A program made the translations under genes and the position numbers. A stretch of 64,000 nt of DNA, from assembly GCF_038443385.1 (NCBI RefSeq), contig NZ_CP151726.1:6944001-7008000 (forward strand), given 5' to 3'. Below are positions 1 through 9,197 of this stretch, piece by piece. The stretch comes from Stieleria varia. Lineage in GTDB: Bacteria; Planctomycetota; Planctomycetia; Pirellulales; Pirellulaceae. Numbering within the stretch: the stretch's first letter is position 1; every line of letters begins with the position of its first letter. The notes below the pieces were generated by a model. It saw nothing but the letters and a program-made list of their open reading frames with translations, ran no database searches and was not told the DNA's origin.

Positions 1-138
1 GATCGTGCGGTGATGATCGGCTCGATCGCAGATGTCAGGCGGTTCGGTAGCGAATGGAATCCGAATGTTTGGGTGCTGGACATGAACAAAATGAATTTGA
101 TCACCGCTGTCAACGCGATCGCGATGATCGGAAAGTAG
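1..138 (+). CDS. C-terminal fragment of an unidentified protein, microcompartment operon
   Basis: Frame 1 is open from the first base to a TAG at 136-138, giving the last 45 residues of a protein that starts outside the window. The tail contains NPNVWVLDMNKMN and ends AIAMIGK. I do not recognise the family from this stub. It lies 7 bases before a BMC-P vertex gene, so it is probably another gene of the same operon. Confidence 0.6.
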   Translation, partial: DRAVMIGSIADVRRFGSEWNPNVWVLDMNKMNLITAVNAIAMIGK

Positions 139-145
139 GCTTCCC

Positions 146-424
146 ATGAGAATTGCACGCACGATCGGAACGGTCACGCTGTCACGCTCGCATCCGGCAC
201 TTGCCGCTGCGAAATTGCGTTGCATCGAGATGCTCGATTCGATCGACCGAGTTGATGAGCAACCGCTCGGCGGCGACACCGTCGTCGCATGGGACCTGTG
301 CAGCACGGGCCTGGGAGACTTGGTCGCCGTCGCGGAAGGCCCCGAGTCGGCGCAGCCATTCCGCCCGGACATCAAACCACTGGACGCAACCATCGTCGCA
401 CTGCTGGACAACATCGAACTTTAA
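146..424 (+). CDS. Microcompartment vertex protein BMC-P (EutN/CcmL family)
   Basis: A 92-residue protein of EutN/CcmL length and pattern: it begins MRIARTIGTVTLSRSHPAL, has a central TGLGDLVAVAEGPESA stretch typical of the glycine-rich pentamer loop, and ends with DATIVALLDNIEL, matching the family C-terminal strand. BMC-P pentamers cap the vertices of bacterial microcompartment shells. The neighbours, a class II aldolase and a dehydrogenase of the malate/lactate family, fit the Planctomycetes-Verrucomicrobia microcompartment known to degrade L-fucose and L-rhamnose. The gene follows the preceding stop by 7 bases, so it is very likely cotranscribed. Which BMC-P paralogue of the locus it is cannot be told from this window. 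Confidence 0.85.
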   Translation: MRIARTIGTVTLSRSHPALAAAKLRCIEMLDSIDRVDEQPLGGDTVVAWDLCSTGLGDLVAVAEGPESAQPFRPDIKPLDATIVALLDNIEL

Positions 425-462
425 AAGGTGTCAGAACTTTAAAAGGTGTCAGGTACCTTTTT
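417..462. repeat. 18-bp tandem duplication with KpnI-like hairpin
   Basis: AACTTTAAAAGGTGTCAG occurs twice in tandem (417-434 and 435-452), followed by GTACCTTTTT, so AAAAGGT and ACCTTTT form a small hairpin. The first copy overlaps the last codons and stop of the BMC-P gene. It could act as a transcription attenuator between shell and enzyme genes, or be a mobile-repeat remnant. Confidence 0.6.
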
Positions 463-517
463 CGTCGAATAACCACATACATAACGATCCAAGACACACC
501 CCCTTCGGAGAGATCCC

Positions 518-1384
518 ATGCAAAATATTCACAAGATCAAGCAAGACATGTGCGACATCGGGCGTCGTATTTACAACCGACAATTCGCCGCGGCCAATGA
601 CGGAAACATCACCGTGCGTGTCAGCGACAACGAAGTGCTCTGCACGCCGACGTTGCACTGCAAGGGTTTCTTGACTCCGGACGACATTTCGATGATCGAC
701 ATGACGGGCAAGCAGATCTCTGGTCGCAAGAAACGCTCCAGCGAAGCCTTGCTGCACCTGGAAATCTACAAGCAACGTCAAGACATCCGCAGCGTTGTGC
801 ACTGCCACCCGCCGCACGCCACCGCGTTTGCGATCGCTCGCGAACCCATTCCACAGTGCATCCTGCCGGAGGTCGAAGTCTTCCTGGGTGATGTGCCGAT
901 CACGAAGTACGAAACACCCGGCGGACAAGCGTTCGCAGATACAATCATCCCATTCGTCAGCAAGACGAACATCATGATCTTGGCCAACCACGGTACCGTC
1001 AGCTACGGCGAAACCGTCGAACAAGCCTATTGGTGGACCGAGATCCTGGATTCTTATTGCCGCATGCTGATGCTGGCCAAGCAACTGGGCAACGTGTCGT
1101 ACTTGAGTCAGCAGAAATCACAAGAGCTGTTGGACCTCAAGGATCAGTGGGGATACAAGGATCCACGCAACACACCTGAGTACCAAGACTGTGACATCTG
1201 CGCCAACGATATCTTCCGCGATTCGTGGGCCAATAGCGGCGTCGAGCGACGTGCATTCGAAGCGCCTCCTGCCGCGAAACCAACCGCGAAACCAGCGGTG
1301 TCGCCCGCGTCCAGCTCCGGAATCAATGAAGAGCAATTGGTCAAGCTGATCACCGACGAAGTCATGCGTCAGATGAAAGCGTGA
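518..1384 (+). CDS. Class II aldolase (fuculose/rhamnulose-phosphate aldolase type), probable microcompartment cargo
   Basis: 288 residues of the class II aldolase/adducin fold. Zinc ligands are visible as HCHPPH (His95, His97, with His100 next to them) and His158 in ANHGT; Glu76 is the likely catalytic acid. The fold ends near residue 245. A Pro/Ala/Lys/Ser-rich linker (about 249-268) follows, then a short amphipathic helix (270-288, EEQLVKLITDEVMRQMKA). Linker plus terminal helix is the usual form of an encapsulation peptide that draws enzymes into a microcompartment. In planctomycete microcompartments this aldolase splits L-fuculose-1-phosphate or L-rhamnulose-1-phosphate to DHAP and lactaldehyde; substrate choice is inferred from context. 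The start is supported by GGAGAGAT about 5 bases upstream. The gene lies 93 bases after the BMC-P gene and 64 before the dehydrogenase gene. Confidence 0.9.
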   Translation: MQNIHKIKQDMCDIGRRIYNRQFAAANDGNITVRVSDNEVLCTPTLHCKGFLTPDDISMIDMTGKQISGRKKRSSEALLHLEIYKQRQDIRSVVHCHPPHATAFAIAREPIPQCILPEVEVFLGDVPITKYETPGGQAFADTIIPFVSKTNIMILANHGTVSYGETVEQAYWWTEILDSYCRMLMLAKQLGNVSYLSQQKSQELLDLKDQWGYKDPRNTPEYQDCDICANDIFRDSWANSGVERRAFEAPPAAKPTAKPAVSPASSSGINEEQLVKLITDEVMRQMKA

Positions 1385-1448
1385 GTCGGCGAGTCCATCC
1401 GCCTCATCTCTCTTTAAGCACACAAATTCAAATCCTCGGTCTTACATC

Positions 1449-2384
1449 ATGAAAGTTTCCATCATCGGCGGCGGCGGCCTGGTCGGCTCCTGCGCCGCAT
1501 TTGCATTGCAGTGCGGCGGCATCGCCCGTGAAATCGCTCTTCTGGACGTCAACCAAGAACTCGCAGTCGGCCAAGCGTTGGACTTGCAACACGGCGGCCC
1601 CAGCGTCGCTGATCAGACCATCTCCGGTGGCGGATACGAGCACATCCCATCCTCCGACGTGATCTGCATCACCGCGGGACTTCGCCGCAAACCGGACGAA
1701 AGCCGACTGGACTTGATCAACCGTAACACGGATTTGTTCTTGCAAATCCTCAGCGATGTCAAAGCCGCCGGCCCCAAATCGTCGGCGATCGTTCTGGTCG
1801 TCAGCAACCCCGTCGACATTTTGACTTACGTTGCGGCACAAAAACTTGGCTTGCCGTGCAACCAAGTCATCGGGCTGGGCACGCAACTGGACACGATCCG
1901 TTTTTGTTCGCTGATCGCCGAGCAGTTGAACTCACCTCCGACTCAGACAAGTGCGTTGATCTTGGGTGAGCACGGTGAGTCGATGGTGCCGATCTGGAGC
2001 AGTGCGACGATCGCCGGACTGCCGCTGGACAAGTATCCCGGTTGGTCACCGACGCTTGCGACTCAGTTGTTCACACGAACCCGTGGCAGCGGAGCGGAAG
2101 TCATCAAACGCAAAGGCGGGGCGGGATTCGCTGTGGGTATCGCAATTCGCGATGTGATCGAAGCGATCATCTTGGATCGTCGCTGCGTGCTGCCCGTCAG
2201 CAGCATTCAAAGCGGCTGCTACGGCATTCGTGACGTCGCTCTTTCGGTCCCGACTGTCGTCGGACGCACCGGCGTGGTCGACCGAATGGAAATCGATCTA
2301 TGGCCGAAAGAGGTCCAAGGCATGCGAGCCAGCGGAGCGGCCCTGAAGAAAACCCTCGACGTGGTGCTGAGCCGAATCGGCTAA
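1449..2384 (+). CDS. Malate/lactate dehydrogenase family protein of the microcompartment operon
   Basis: 311 residues with an N-terminal Rossmann motif (IIGGGGLVGS, residues 5-14), the NAD-proximal VVSNPVD (Asn120), the LDTIR segment (Asp148, Arg151) and catalytic His175 in LGEHGESMVP. The mobile active-site loop reads GLRRKPDESR; Arg80 occupies the position that is usually Gln in lactate dehydrogenases and Arg in malate dehydrogenases. By that rule the enzyme would prefer a dicarboxylate, although microcompartment homologues are usually assumed to recycle NADH with a lactaldehyde/lactate-type substrate. No encapsulation tail is evident. It is the last gene of the operon visible here; about 900 bases of repeats follow. 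Confidence 0.85.
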   Translation: MKVSIIGGGGLVGSCAAFALQCGGIAREIALLDVNQELAVGQALDLQHGGPSVADQTISGGGYEHIPSSDVICITAGLRRKPDESRLDLINRNTDLFLQILSDVKAAGPKSSAIVLVVSNPVDILTYVAAQKLGLPCNQVIGLGTQLDTIRFCSLIAEQLNSPPTQTSALILGEHGESMVPIWSSATIAGLPLDKYPGWSPTLATQLFTRTRGSGAEVIKRKGGAGFAVGIAIRDVIEAIILDRRCVLPVSSIQSGCYGIRDVALSVPTVVGRTGVVDRMEIDLWPKEVQGMRASGAALKKTLDVVLSRIG

Positions 2385-2404
2385 GGGCTGGGCTTCTCAA
2401 AACT

Positions 2405-3198
2405 GTTTGACCCGCAGCCGAAGGCGCAGGTGACACAACCAACCGGATCACACCGCAGTGTCAAACGCAGCGAAATCACACGATTTCGCAGGAAGTGGCA
2501 TCAGGTCCCCAGCAGCTCAACGTCTCTACGAGCAAGACACCACCAAACGCCGTGAGCCGCGACGCGTCAGCGGCCGGGTCTTGCGTTGGGCTGCGGAAAG
2601 GTTGGTGTTGTGGCATTTCCGGCTTGCACAAGTTTTCTGTCACTTCCCCCCAAGTTCTTTGGGGGAAGTGACAGTGGACAAGCAATGGATCGCCGATGCC
2701 CTGAAAGGGCCTGGACATGAAAGCCCGGGGCACAGCGAAGCGACGCCCCGGGTTCAATGGTTGCTGTCCCCGTTTCACCCTGAAAGGGGTGAGACAATCA
2801 CGCCGCTTAGGCACCCTCGATGATCCGCACATCTGTGATGCTGAGACGACTGGCTGATGAGTGCAGCATGTAACGCCCTTTCAGGGCTGAGAGTAACCCT
2901 CAGTCATAATCATCCCCGGGGCGTCGCTTCGCTATGCCCCGGGCTGTCTTGTTTTGTCCCTTCGGGACGCAAGTTCGCTCGGGCCGAATCTCAAGATCCG
3001 TAGAGACTACTGCGTCGGGCTTCACATCGTTTGCCCCGCAGCCGAAGGCGCAGGAGACACAACCAGACGGTTTACACCGTAGTGCCAAACGCAGCGGAAT
3101 CCGCGGTAAGTGGCATCAAGTCCTCAGTAGCTCAACGTGTCAAAACGTTTGACACTACCAAACGCCGTGAGCCGCGACGCGTCAGCGGCCGGGTCTTT
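2405..3198. repeat. Intergenic repeat island: imperfect 170-bp direct repeats and inverted GC-rich arms
   Basis: No gene is supported between 2385 and 3291. The stretches 2405-2582 and 3029-3198 are imperfect direct copies, both beginning with CGCAGCCGAAGGCGCAGG and ending with the dispersed motif GTGAGCCGCGACGCGTCAGC. Between them lie a perfect hairpin at 2639-2672 (GTCACTTCCCCC arms), and a GC-rich arm at 2724-2752 that recurs inverted near 2914-2942. The motif GTGAGCCGYGACGCGTMAGC is also found near 14310, 19128 and 23090. Confidence 0.7.
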
Positions 3199-3291
3199 CT
3201 CCCATCGAGCATCCGTTTCAGTGCGCAAAACCCGTGGCCTGACGGCCAGCGACTCAGGGCGTATGACACCACCGAACGCTATGCAACACGG

Positions 3292-4671
3292 TCACTTGAT
3301 GACGATCGTGTGCCAGCTCTTATCTTGCCACTCATCATCTTCGATTCGAGGATCGCCGATGTAATCTTTCAAAACAGCCGACTCGCCATCATCAGCTAGC
3401 TCATAGACAAACGGGTCCCCATCGGTGGTCAGCAGATCAGCCGTTGAAGTTCCAGCGTCCCACAGCTCGCCCAAGTTCGTCGGCAAACGTCCCTCACGCG
3501 TCTGATACTGCTTGATCGCGATCGCCGTCAGCACGCGTCGTTTGGCTCGCTGGTGTTTGTAAAGGGCTTCCGCAAACGAGGAGAAACTCGGGCGGATCAT
3601 GTTCAGCACCACGGATTCATCTGAAACCGGCAACTGCAAAAGCGTGTCCAAACTCCGACTTCGTTGCTTCGCCGCACCTCGGTCATCACTGTACAGATCC
3701 ACTAGTCTACTGACGCTTTCAACGTGACTGACCGTGCCTGCCCCACGCAGATCGGCAAGTTGATTCATTAGTTCAAAATGCGATTTGATGAAGCTCGGGG
3801 CTGTCGAAATCAGACCTCTGGGGACATCTGCCGTGAACACGTCGGATAGTTCCTCAATCACCGCCAACTCGATTCTCAGTTCGTCAAGAACGGTTTGTCG
3901 CCATCGATCGCCAACATCATCATTCGCACGGATGATTTCGGCGACCTGCGCTAACTCTTCATCCGACCAGAAATCGTGTTGCAACGTTTCCTCGACCATT
4001 TTGAATTGCGTATCCACGCAACTGATTTGCAGGAGATCGCAAATGATCAAGTGGAGTGTCGCGTGCTGTTCGTTGAAAACATCGAATCGTCGAAGCGTCT
4101 GCAGAGCTCGTGTCGTGTCATCTTGATGAAAGGCATCAATCAAATCGGCCTGCAGTAGACGTGCGAGGTTTCGGCTTTGCTCAAACTCGGGCAACAGAGT
4201 GCTGATGCCATTGAATTCGATCGGCAGCCAGATCGGCTTGCTCGACTCGGCTCGCAGTTCATCGAGTTCCGCCAATACCGGAGCAGCCTGGTTGGCGATT
4301 TCCGCACAAGCTTCCTTGGCATCGTCGATACCCAAATGATTGTCGGCAGCAGTCGATGCTTCCACGATTGCGAAAGCTGGCGATTTCACAATCGCTGTCG
4401 CCGAATCCAAGATGCGTTTCCAGCGTGCTGTTTGATCCATGGACGATTCGCTGTCCATTCGCTGAGTGAACCATTGGTTGATGGAGACATCAGATCCGTC
4501 GGTGTATTGCAGGCGAGCGGCACGCACTTGGCTGGCTCCCACCATCCAACTCATGATCGCGACCATGATGACGATCAGCAGCCCGACGATCGGCAGCGCA
4601 ACGATTGCCAAGTATCGCAGGTCGGATCCGGAAAGCCGCGACGTTGGGCGTTGATCTGTTTGCTGGTTCAT
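3292..4671 (-). CDS. Membrane-anchored hypothetical protein, partner of the ABC-2 permease
   Basis: 459 residues, not recognised. One strong transmembrane segment lies near residues 24-46 (YLAIVALPIVGLLIVIMVAI); the rest is a soluble, mostly helical acidic domain. ATG at 4671 overlaps the TGA of the permease gene by four bases (ATGA), so the two are translationally coupled and probably work together. It may be a periplasmic-facing accessory subunit of the transporter. Downstream lies the repeat island, with no further gene on this strand. Confidence 0.75.
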   Translation of the reverse strand: MNQQTDQRPTSRLSGSDLRYLAIVALPIVGLLIVIMVAIMSWMVGASQVRAARLQYTDGSDVSINQWFTQRMDSESSMDQTARWKRILDSATAIVKSPAFAIVEASTAADNHLGIDDAKEACAEIANQAAPVLAELDELRAESSKPIWLPIEFNGISTLLPEFEQSRNLARLLQADLIDAFHQDDTTRALQTLRRFDVFNEQHATLHLIICDLLQISCVDTQFKMVEETLQHDFWSDEELAQVAEIIRANDDVGDRWRQTVLDELRIELAVIEELSDVFTADVPRGLISTAPSFIKSHFELMNQLADLRGAGTVSHVESVSRLVDLYSDDRGAAKQRSRSLDTLLQLPVSDESVVLNMIRPSFSSFAEALYKHQRAKRRVLTAIAIKQYQTREGRLPTNLGELWDAGTSTADLLTTDGDPFVYELADDGESAVLKDYIGDPRIEDDEWQDKSWHTIVIK

Positions 4672-7172
4672 TGTTCGTCCTGCGTTTTGGTGGGTTTTGA
4701 ATCCGACTCATGTGCTTGGCCGCGTAGCATTTCGACCTCGCGTTCCCATTGCTGCCCCCAGAAAACGGCAGGCAATTGGTCACTATCCACACGCACGCGA
4801 TTGATTGCAGGTTTTTTTGCGAGTCGATCGGAATAGGGCCCCGCCGCAAAATCACTGCCGGGAGACGTGACCAATGAATGAAAACGCTCTTTCAAAACGG
4901 TATCGTTGGGGTGATCAAGAATCGAAAGGGCCGTTTCGACGATGGCGTCCATCTGATGTGGTAGCTGTCGCTTGTAAACGAATCTGGGTGAACTCGCTAA
5001 AGACCTCGAGGCAAGGTCCAAAAGTAGTCCAGGCAGCACATCCGGCACCTGCGTCCTGCGCCAAGTCATCAGGACTGCTCGACGACGCAGCGCGTTGCGA
5101 TCGGCAATGGTTGGAAACGACTGGATCACTTTCCTAATCGGCCCGCGGTCTCGAAACGCCGTGAGTTGGTCATCCGACACGGCGTCAGCGAGGACGATCT
5201 CAAGACGATCTGCCCGCTCCTGATCGATCCATCGCTCACTGCGTCGCGTTGCAGAGAGAATCTGTGCTGTGGCAACCAGCCAAGGGGCATATTGCTCAAA
5301 AGCCTCTGCCTTCTTTCCCTCGTTCGCTTGGTCGAACCGTACTCGCTGATATTGAATCGCTCGCAACCATCGTGCCAGCGTCTCGGCGGGCAGCAACGCC
5401 GCTTGGCCGGGAAAGTCATTGAGTGCTTTCAGTGCGGGCATGAACTCCACTGGTGTCCGTTCTTGTCTCTCGAGAAAGTGCGTGATGACTTCGTGCGTCA
5501 ACTCGTCGATGGCCCCCATCTTGGTCACGTTGAGTACGAAAGGATTGTCATCTGAAGCGGTTCGCCTGCGGAGGCTTTCGGCTTCACGCATCAGCGATTG
5601 TTTAGTGCTCGCAGCCATCGACGGAGAGTTCAAAAGAATCATCCCAACGGGAACGCATGGAATGAAGATCATCAGCAACAGGACACCTCCGCTGATGCAC
5701 CAGTTCTTCCAACGTTCCCGTGAATCGATGTACCGCGGCATCATGATCCAAGTGGCAATCAGTGGCAGGGTCATGATCAAGCCGATCAACCAAAGCGGTG
5801 CGGCCCATTGAAACACCGCGATCGACAACCATACGAAAAACAGGAAGGATGCAACGGGAGCAAGTACCATCGCAATGATCAGCGCCGGCGAGACTTGAGA
5901 GATCCAGGTCGAGATCGAGTAAATGCCAAGCACATAAAGTCCGAAGATCGGCAAGCTCAATTGCGGGAAAGGATGAGTGCCGCCCTGCGAGCTGAGACTG
6001 ATGACCGCGTATCCCAGCACCACGGTCGTCGCGAGGGCAAACGGCACCGCATTCCGGGCGATCCAAATTCGTGTCGGCGAAATCCCACGTTCGGCCAAAA
6101 AACGGACCTTCTCAGGCGCGCCATCAAACTTGAACACTCCCACAGAGAGCCACGACAGAGCGACGGGAACCAACAGCAGTGAGATCACGACGAGAAAGCG
6201 AGCGAAAGGGGCCAAACGACCAAAAGCAACTTCGAAATGCGTAAGCCACAGCAGTACCAACCATCCGATGATGAATATCCCAGACAACATCGCTAACACG
6301 CCTCGATTGCCGTGAATCGATTGATGAATCATTGATGCGATCTGAGTGCGGAAAACAGGAACGCTGACCGTTGATGTCGAAGGCCGAATTGCTTCGGCCA
6401 TCTGAGAAAGTCGGATACTGGGCGCCTGCTGAGGAGACAGGGCAGCAAGTGCCGCTCGATATCCCATGTATCCGACAACAACGCTCAGGACGCTGCTGAA
6501 TCCGTATTTGACCAAGAGCCACATGCCATCAGAAAGTGTGGCGTTTAATCGAGCACCGAAGACATTTCCCACAATTGCGATGCAGACCAGTGGCAGACAC
6601 GCTAGTGGGACGATTGCGATCACGGATGCGAATTGATTGCGGATTCGCCAGGAGGTGTAGAAACCACACAGCAAGACGTAGATCGAGTGCAGTACGAAGA
6701 TCCATGGATCAATGGAGGTAAACGGATCGTGAAAACTGCGAAGGGAAGCAGTACTCTGGGGATTCAGCATCGTTAGCCGAGTCAAGTAAAGCAGCAGGAT
6801 CGTGATGCACCACATCACTGCCAGCCCGGCGACTCCGGCAATGAGCTTTGTGAGAATCAATCGCTTCGGGCTGATCGGCAACAGCATCAACCAATCCAGC
6901 GTACGCGAGAACCTCTCGTTCCCAATCAACATTGGCCCCGCACCAATCGCGAACAAACCGGGAAAGAGATAGAAGACAATTTGGAAGTCATGTGTCAAAT
7001 GGATATTGTCAACGGCCAGCAAAAACAGAATCCACGCCAACATCAATGCCGAGAGCATCAGCACCATGGGCAAGGTTTGCCGATACTCTTTCCACGCAAA
7101 CCATGTGTTCGGCTTGGGAAGATTGCTTGATTCGTAGGTGGACAGACGTGCTGGTGCGATCGTTTGGCTCAT
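4668..7172 (-). CDS. ABC-2 type transporter permease with large extra domain
   Basis: 834 residues. The N-terminal 520 residues carry many hydrophobic segments; the stretch GNERFSRTLDWLMLLPISPK (about residues 104-123) followed by a helix is typical of ABC-2 family permeases acting with YtrB/NatA-type ATPases. The C-terminal 300 residues are soluble, rich in Arg/Glu, and not recognised. An ATPase gene of the matching class lies upstream on the same strand, but a 930-bp repeat array separates them. The substrate cannot be told; related planctomycete systems are often annotated as efflux or stress export. Confidence 0.8.
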   Translation of the reverse strand: MSQTIAPARLSTYESSNLPKPNTWFAWKEYRQTLPMVLMLSALMLAWILFLLAVDNIHLTHDFQIVFYLFPGLFAIGAGPMLIGNERFSRTLDWLMLLPISPKRLILTKLIAGVAGLAVMWCITILLLYLTRLTMLNPQSTASLRSFHDPFTSIDPWIFVLHSIYVLLCGFYTSWRIRNQFASVIAIVPLACLPLVCIAIVGNVFGARLNATLSDGMWLLVKYGFSSVLSVVVGYMGYRAALAALSPQQAPSIRLSQMAEAIRPSTSTVSVPVFRTQIASMIHQSIHGNRGVLAMLSGIFIIGWLVLLWLTHFEVAFGRLAPFARFLVVISLLLVPVALSWLSVGVFKFDGAPEKVRFLAERGISPTRIWIARNAVPFALATTVVLGYAVISLSSQGGTHPFPQLSLPIFGLYVLGIYSISTWISQVSPALIIAMVLAPVASFLFFVWLSIAVFQWAAPLWLIGLIMTLPLIATWIMMPRYIDSRERWKNWCISGGVLLLMIFIPCVPVGMILLNSPSMAASTKQSLMREAESLRRRTASDDNPFVLNVTKMGAIDELTHEVITHFLERQERTPVEFMPALKALNDFPGQAALLPAETLARWLRAIQYQRVRFDQANEGKKAEAFEQYAPWLVATAQILSATRRSERWIDQERADRLEIVLADAVSDDQLTAFRDRGPIRKVIQSFPTIADRNALRRRAVLMTWRRTQVPDVLPGLLLDLASRSLASSPRFVYKRQLPHQMDAIVETALSILDHPNDTVLKERFHSLVTSPGSDFAAGPYSDRLAKKPAINRVRVDSDQLPAVFWGQQWEREVEMLRGQAHESDSKPTKTQDEQ

Positions 7173-7249
7173 GGTCGAAATTCGCGTGCGCGGTAGTTGG
7201 CTTCGTGGGCTTGGTTCGCTGGCAACGTCATCTAGACATTGTTTCGAAG

Positions 7250-8180
7250 GTCACTGTAGTGACAGGTTGGTGTTTTGTAGCTGGGCGTAAGGTTCGTGTT
7301 GACGCGGTTGGTGCTGCTCGTTTTCGACTCGGAGAGTCGAACGACAATTGTCGCTCGACTTTCCAAGTCGATAGCGTGCCCCGCCAAACGTATAGCCAAT
7401 CCCAAACGTTGACCAACGCAGACAGCGTCCGCCCTCACATTCGCCTAAACGGCTACGCGAGACCTCCCCCAGGTTCCTTGATGGATGTGACTGGTGCGAG
7501 TTTTGGTTCAGAGCGTACGGTTTGTGTTTGTGCGGTTGGTGCTGCCCGTTTTCGACTCGGAGAGTCGAACGACAATGGTCGCTCGACTTTCCAAGTCGAT
7601 AGCGTGCCCCGCCAAACGTATAGCCAATCCCAAACGTTGACCAACGCAGACAGCCCCCGCCCTCACATTCGCCCAAACGGCCAAACGCGACCTCCCCCAG
7701 GTTCCTTGATGGATGTGACTGGTGCGAGTTTTGGTTCAGAGCGTACGGTTTGTGTTTGTGCGATTGGTGCTGCTCGTTTTCGACTCGGAGAGTCGAACGA
7801 CAATGGTCGCTCGACTTTCCAAGTCGATAGCGTGCCCCGCCAAACGTATAGCCAATCCCAAACGTTGACCGGCGCAGACAGCGCCCGCCCTCACATTCGC
7901 CCAAACGGCCAAACGCGACCTCCCCCAGGTTCCTTGATGGATGTGACTGGTGCGAGTCTTGGTTCAGGGCGTACGGTTTGTGTTTGTGCGGTTGGTGCTG
8001 CTCGTTTTCGACTCGGAGAGTCGAACGACAATGGTCGCTCGACTTTCCAAGTCGATAGCGTGTCCCCCTAAACGTTTCACCACTCCCATTCGTTGACCGG
8101 CGCAGACAGCCCCCTCCCTCGCATTCGCCTAAACGGCTTTGCTCGACCTCCCCCAAGTTCCTTGGGGGAGGTGACATTGT
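7250..8180. repeat. Four tandem 228-bp repeats inside the ABC operon
   Basis: The landmark TTTTCGACTCGGAGAGTCGA starts at 7321, 7549, 7777 and 8005, an exact period of 228 bases. Units 1-3 are nearly identical; unit 4 diverges in its last third and ends with the ACCTCCCCCAAGTTCCTTGG hairpin seen elsewhere. Each unit contains the dispersed hairpin (CGACT...AGTCGA arms, also single at about 14070 and 63607). Because 228 is 76 codons and the unit lacks stops, both strands carry long open frames, but they are repeats of the same 76-codon phrase and not credible proteins. Confidence 0.9.
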
Positions 8181-8204
8181 TGACAGTGAGCGTTTTCTCA
8201 TCGA

Positions 8205-9170
8205 TCAAACTCCATTTGAGTCAACAGGATTGCTGGTGCATGCCACGAAGATTTCTTCCAAGGTGGCGACGCGAGTTCGGACGGCGGTCACGCCCGGTTC
8301 GTTTTGCAGCGTCTGGATGATTTGCGGATCAAAGTTCTGCACAAACGATTGACGTTGCCGCCCCGACGTTTCCTCGCTGAGCACGACGAAAGGCTCACTT
8401 AATGGCGCGAGAGCTTTCAACGGATCGTCCACGTCGATCACCACTTGATGGATCGAGTCGCGGATCTCCGCCAGCGGTCCCATCAAACGGATCTTGCCGT
8501 GATGCAAGATCGCGATCGTGTCCGCCACCCGCTCGACTTCGCTGATCTGATGGCTCGATAAAAACACTGTGCGTCCCGTCGCCGCCCGATCGATCATGCT
8601 TTCGAGGAAATTGCGACGGACCTTGGGATCCAATCCCGATGTGGGCTCGTCGAGAATCAACAAAGAGGGATCATGGGACAGCGCGAGCGATAAAGCGACT
8701 TTGGCGCGTTGGCCCTTGCTCAAATGACGAATCTTTTGATCCAACGGCAACTCGTATCGACGAACCATCTCGTCATAACGAGGTTGAAACGATTCATCGT
8801 AGAACGATGCGGTGAATCCGCCGATTTGCCCCACCGTCATCCAGTCGTACAACGCGGGGTTGTCCGAGACGTATCCGATCTGGCGACGAACGCCCAGCGG
8901 ATCGCGAGTCGGATCGATGCCGCAAACCGTGCACGATCCGGCGCTTGGTTTTTGAAAGCCAGTCAAGATACGAATCAACGTCGTCTTGCCGGCACCGTTT
9001 TCGCCAAGCAATGCGAACACCGTTCCGGGTTGGATCTCCAAATCAACACCGCGTAGCGCATCGCAGCGACGATAGTGCATCGCCAGTGCCTGCGTTGTGA
9101 TCACCGGTTGGGTCAAAGACGACACGGACTCTGATTCACGCGATTCGGCGGAGAGGGTTTCGTTGGACAT
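8205..9170 (-). CDS. ABC transporter ATP-binding protein
   Basis: 321 residues with Walker A GENGAGKTT, ABC signature variant LSKGQRAKV, Walker B LLILDEPTSGLDP and switch histidine in LSSHQ. It energises an ABC-2 permease; the candidate partner is the 834-residue permease beyond the repeat array. It starts 27 bases after the GntR-type regulator, in the usual regulator-ATPase-permease order of YtrA-controlled operons. The C-terminal 90 residues are a family-typical accessory domain. Confidence 0.92.
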   Translation of the reverse strand: MSNETLSAESRESESVSSLTQPVITTQALAMHYRRCDALRGVDLEIQPGTVFALLGENGAGKTTLIRILTGFQKPSAGSCTVCGIDPTRDPLGVRRQIGYVSDNPALYDWMTVGQIGGFTASFYDESFQPRYDEMVRRYELPLDQKIRHLSKGQRAKVALSLALSHDPSLLILDEPTSGLDPKVRRNFLESMIDRAATGRTVFLSSHQISEVERVADTIAILHHGKIRLMGPLAEIRDSIHQVVIDVDDPLKALAPLSEPFVVLSEETSGRQRQSFVQNFDPQIIQTLQNEPGVTAVRTRVATLEEIFVACTSNPVDSNGV

Positions 9171-9197
9171 CGATCGATGGCTCGCTAGAAAAAAGAA

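Noticed and set aside
6932..8201. Long ORFs on both strands (379 and 316 codons) over the 228-bp repeats
   Set aside because: They are repeats of one 76-codon phrase in a stop-free non-coding unit; both strands are open, and no start or ribosome site is convincing.
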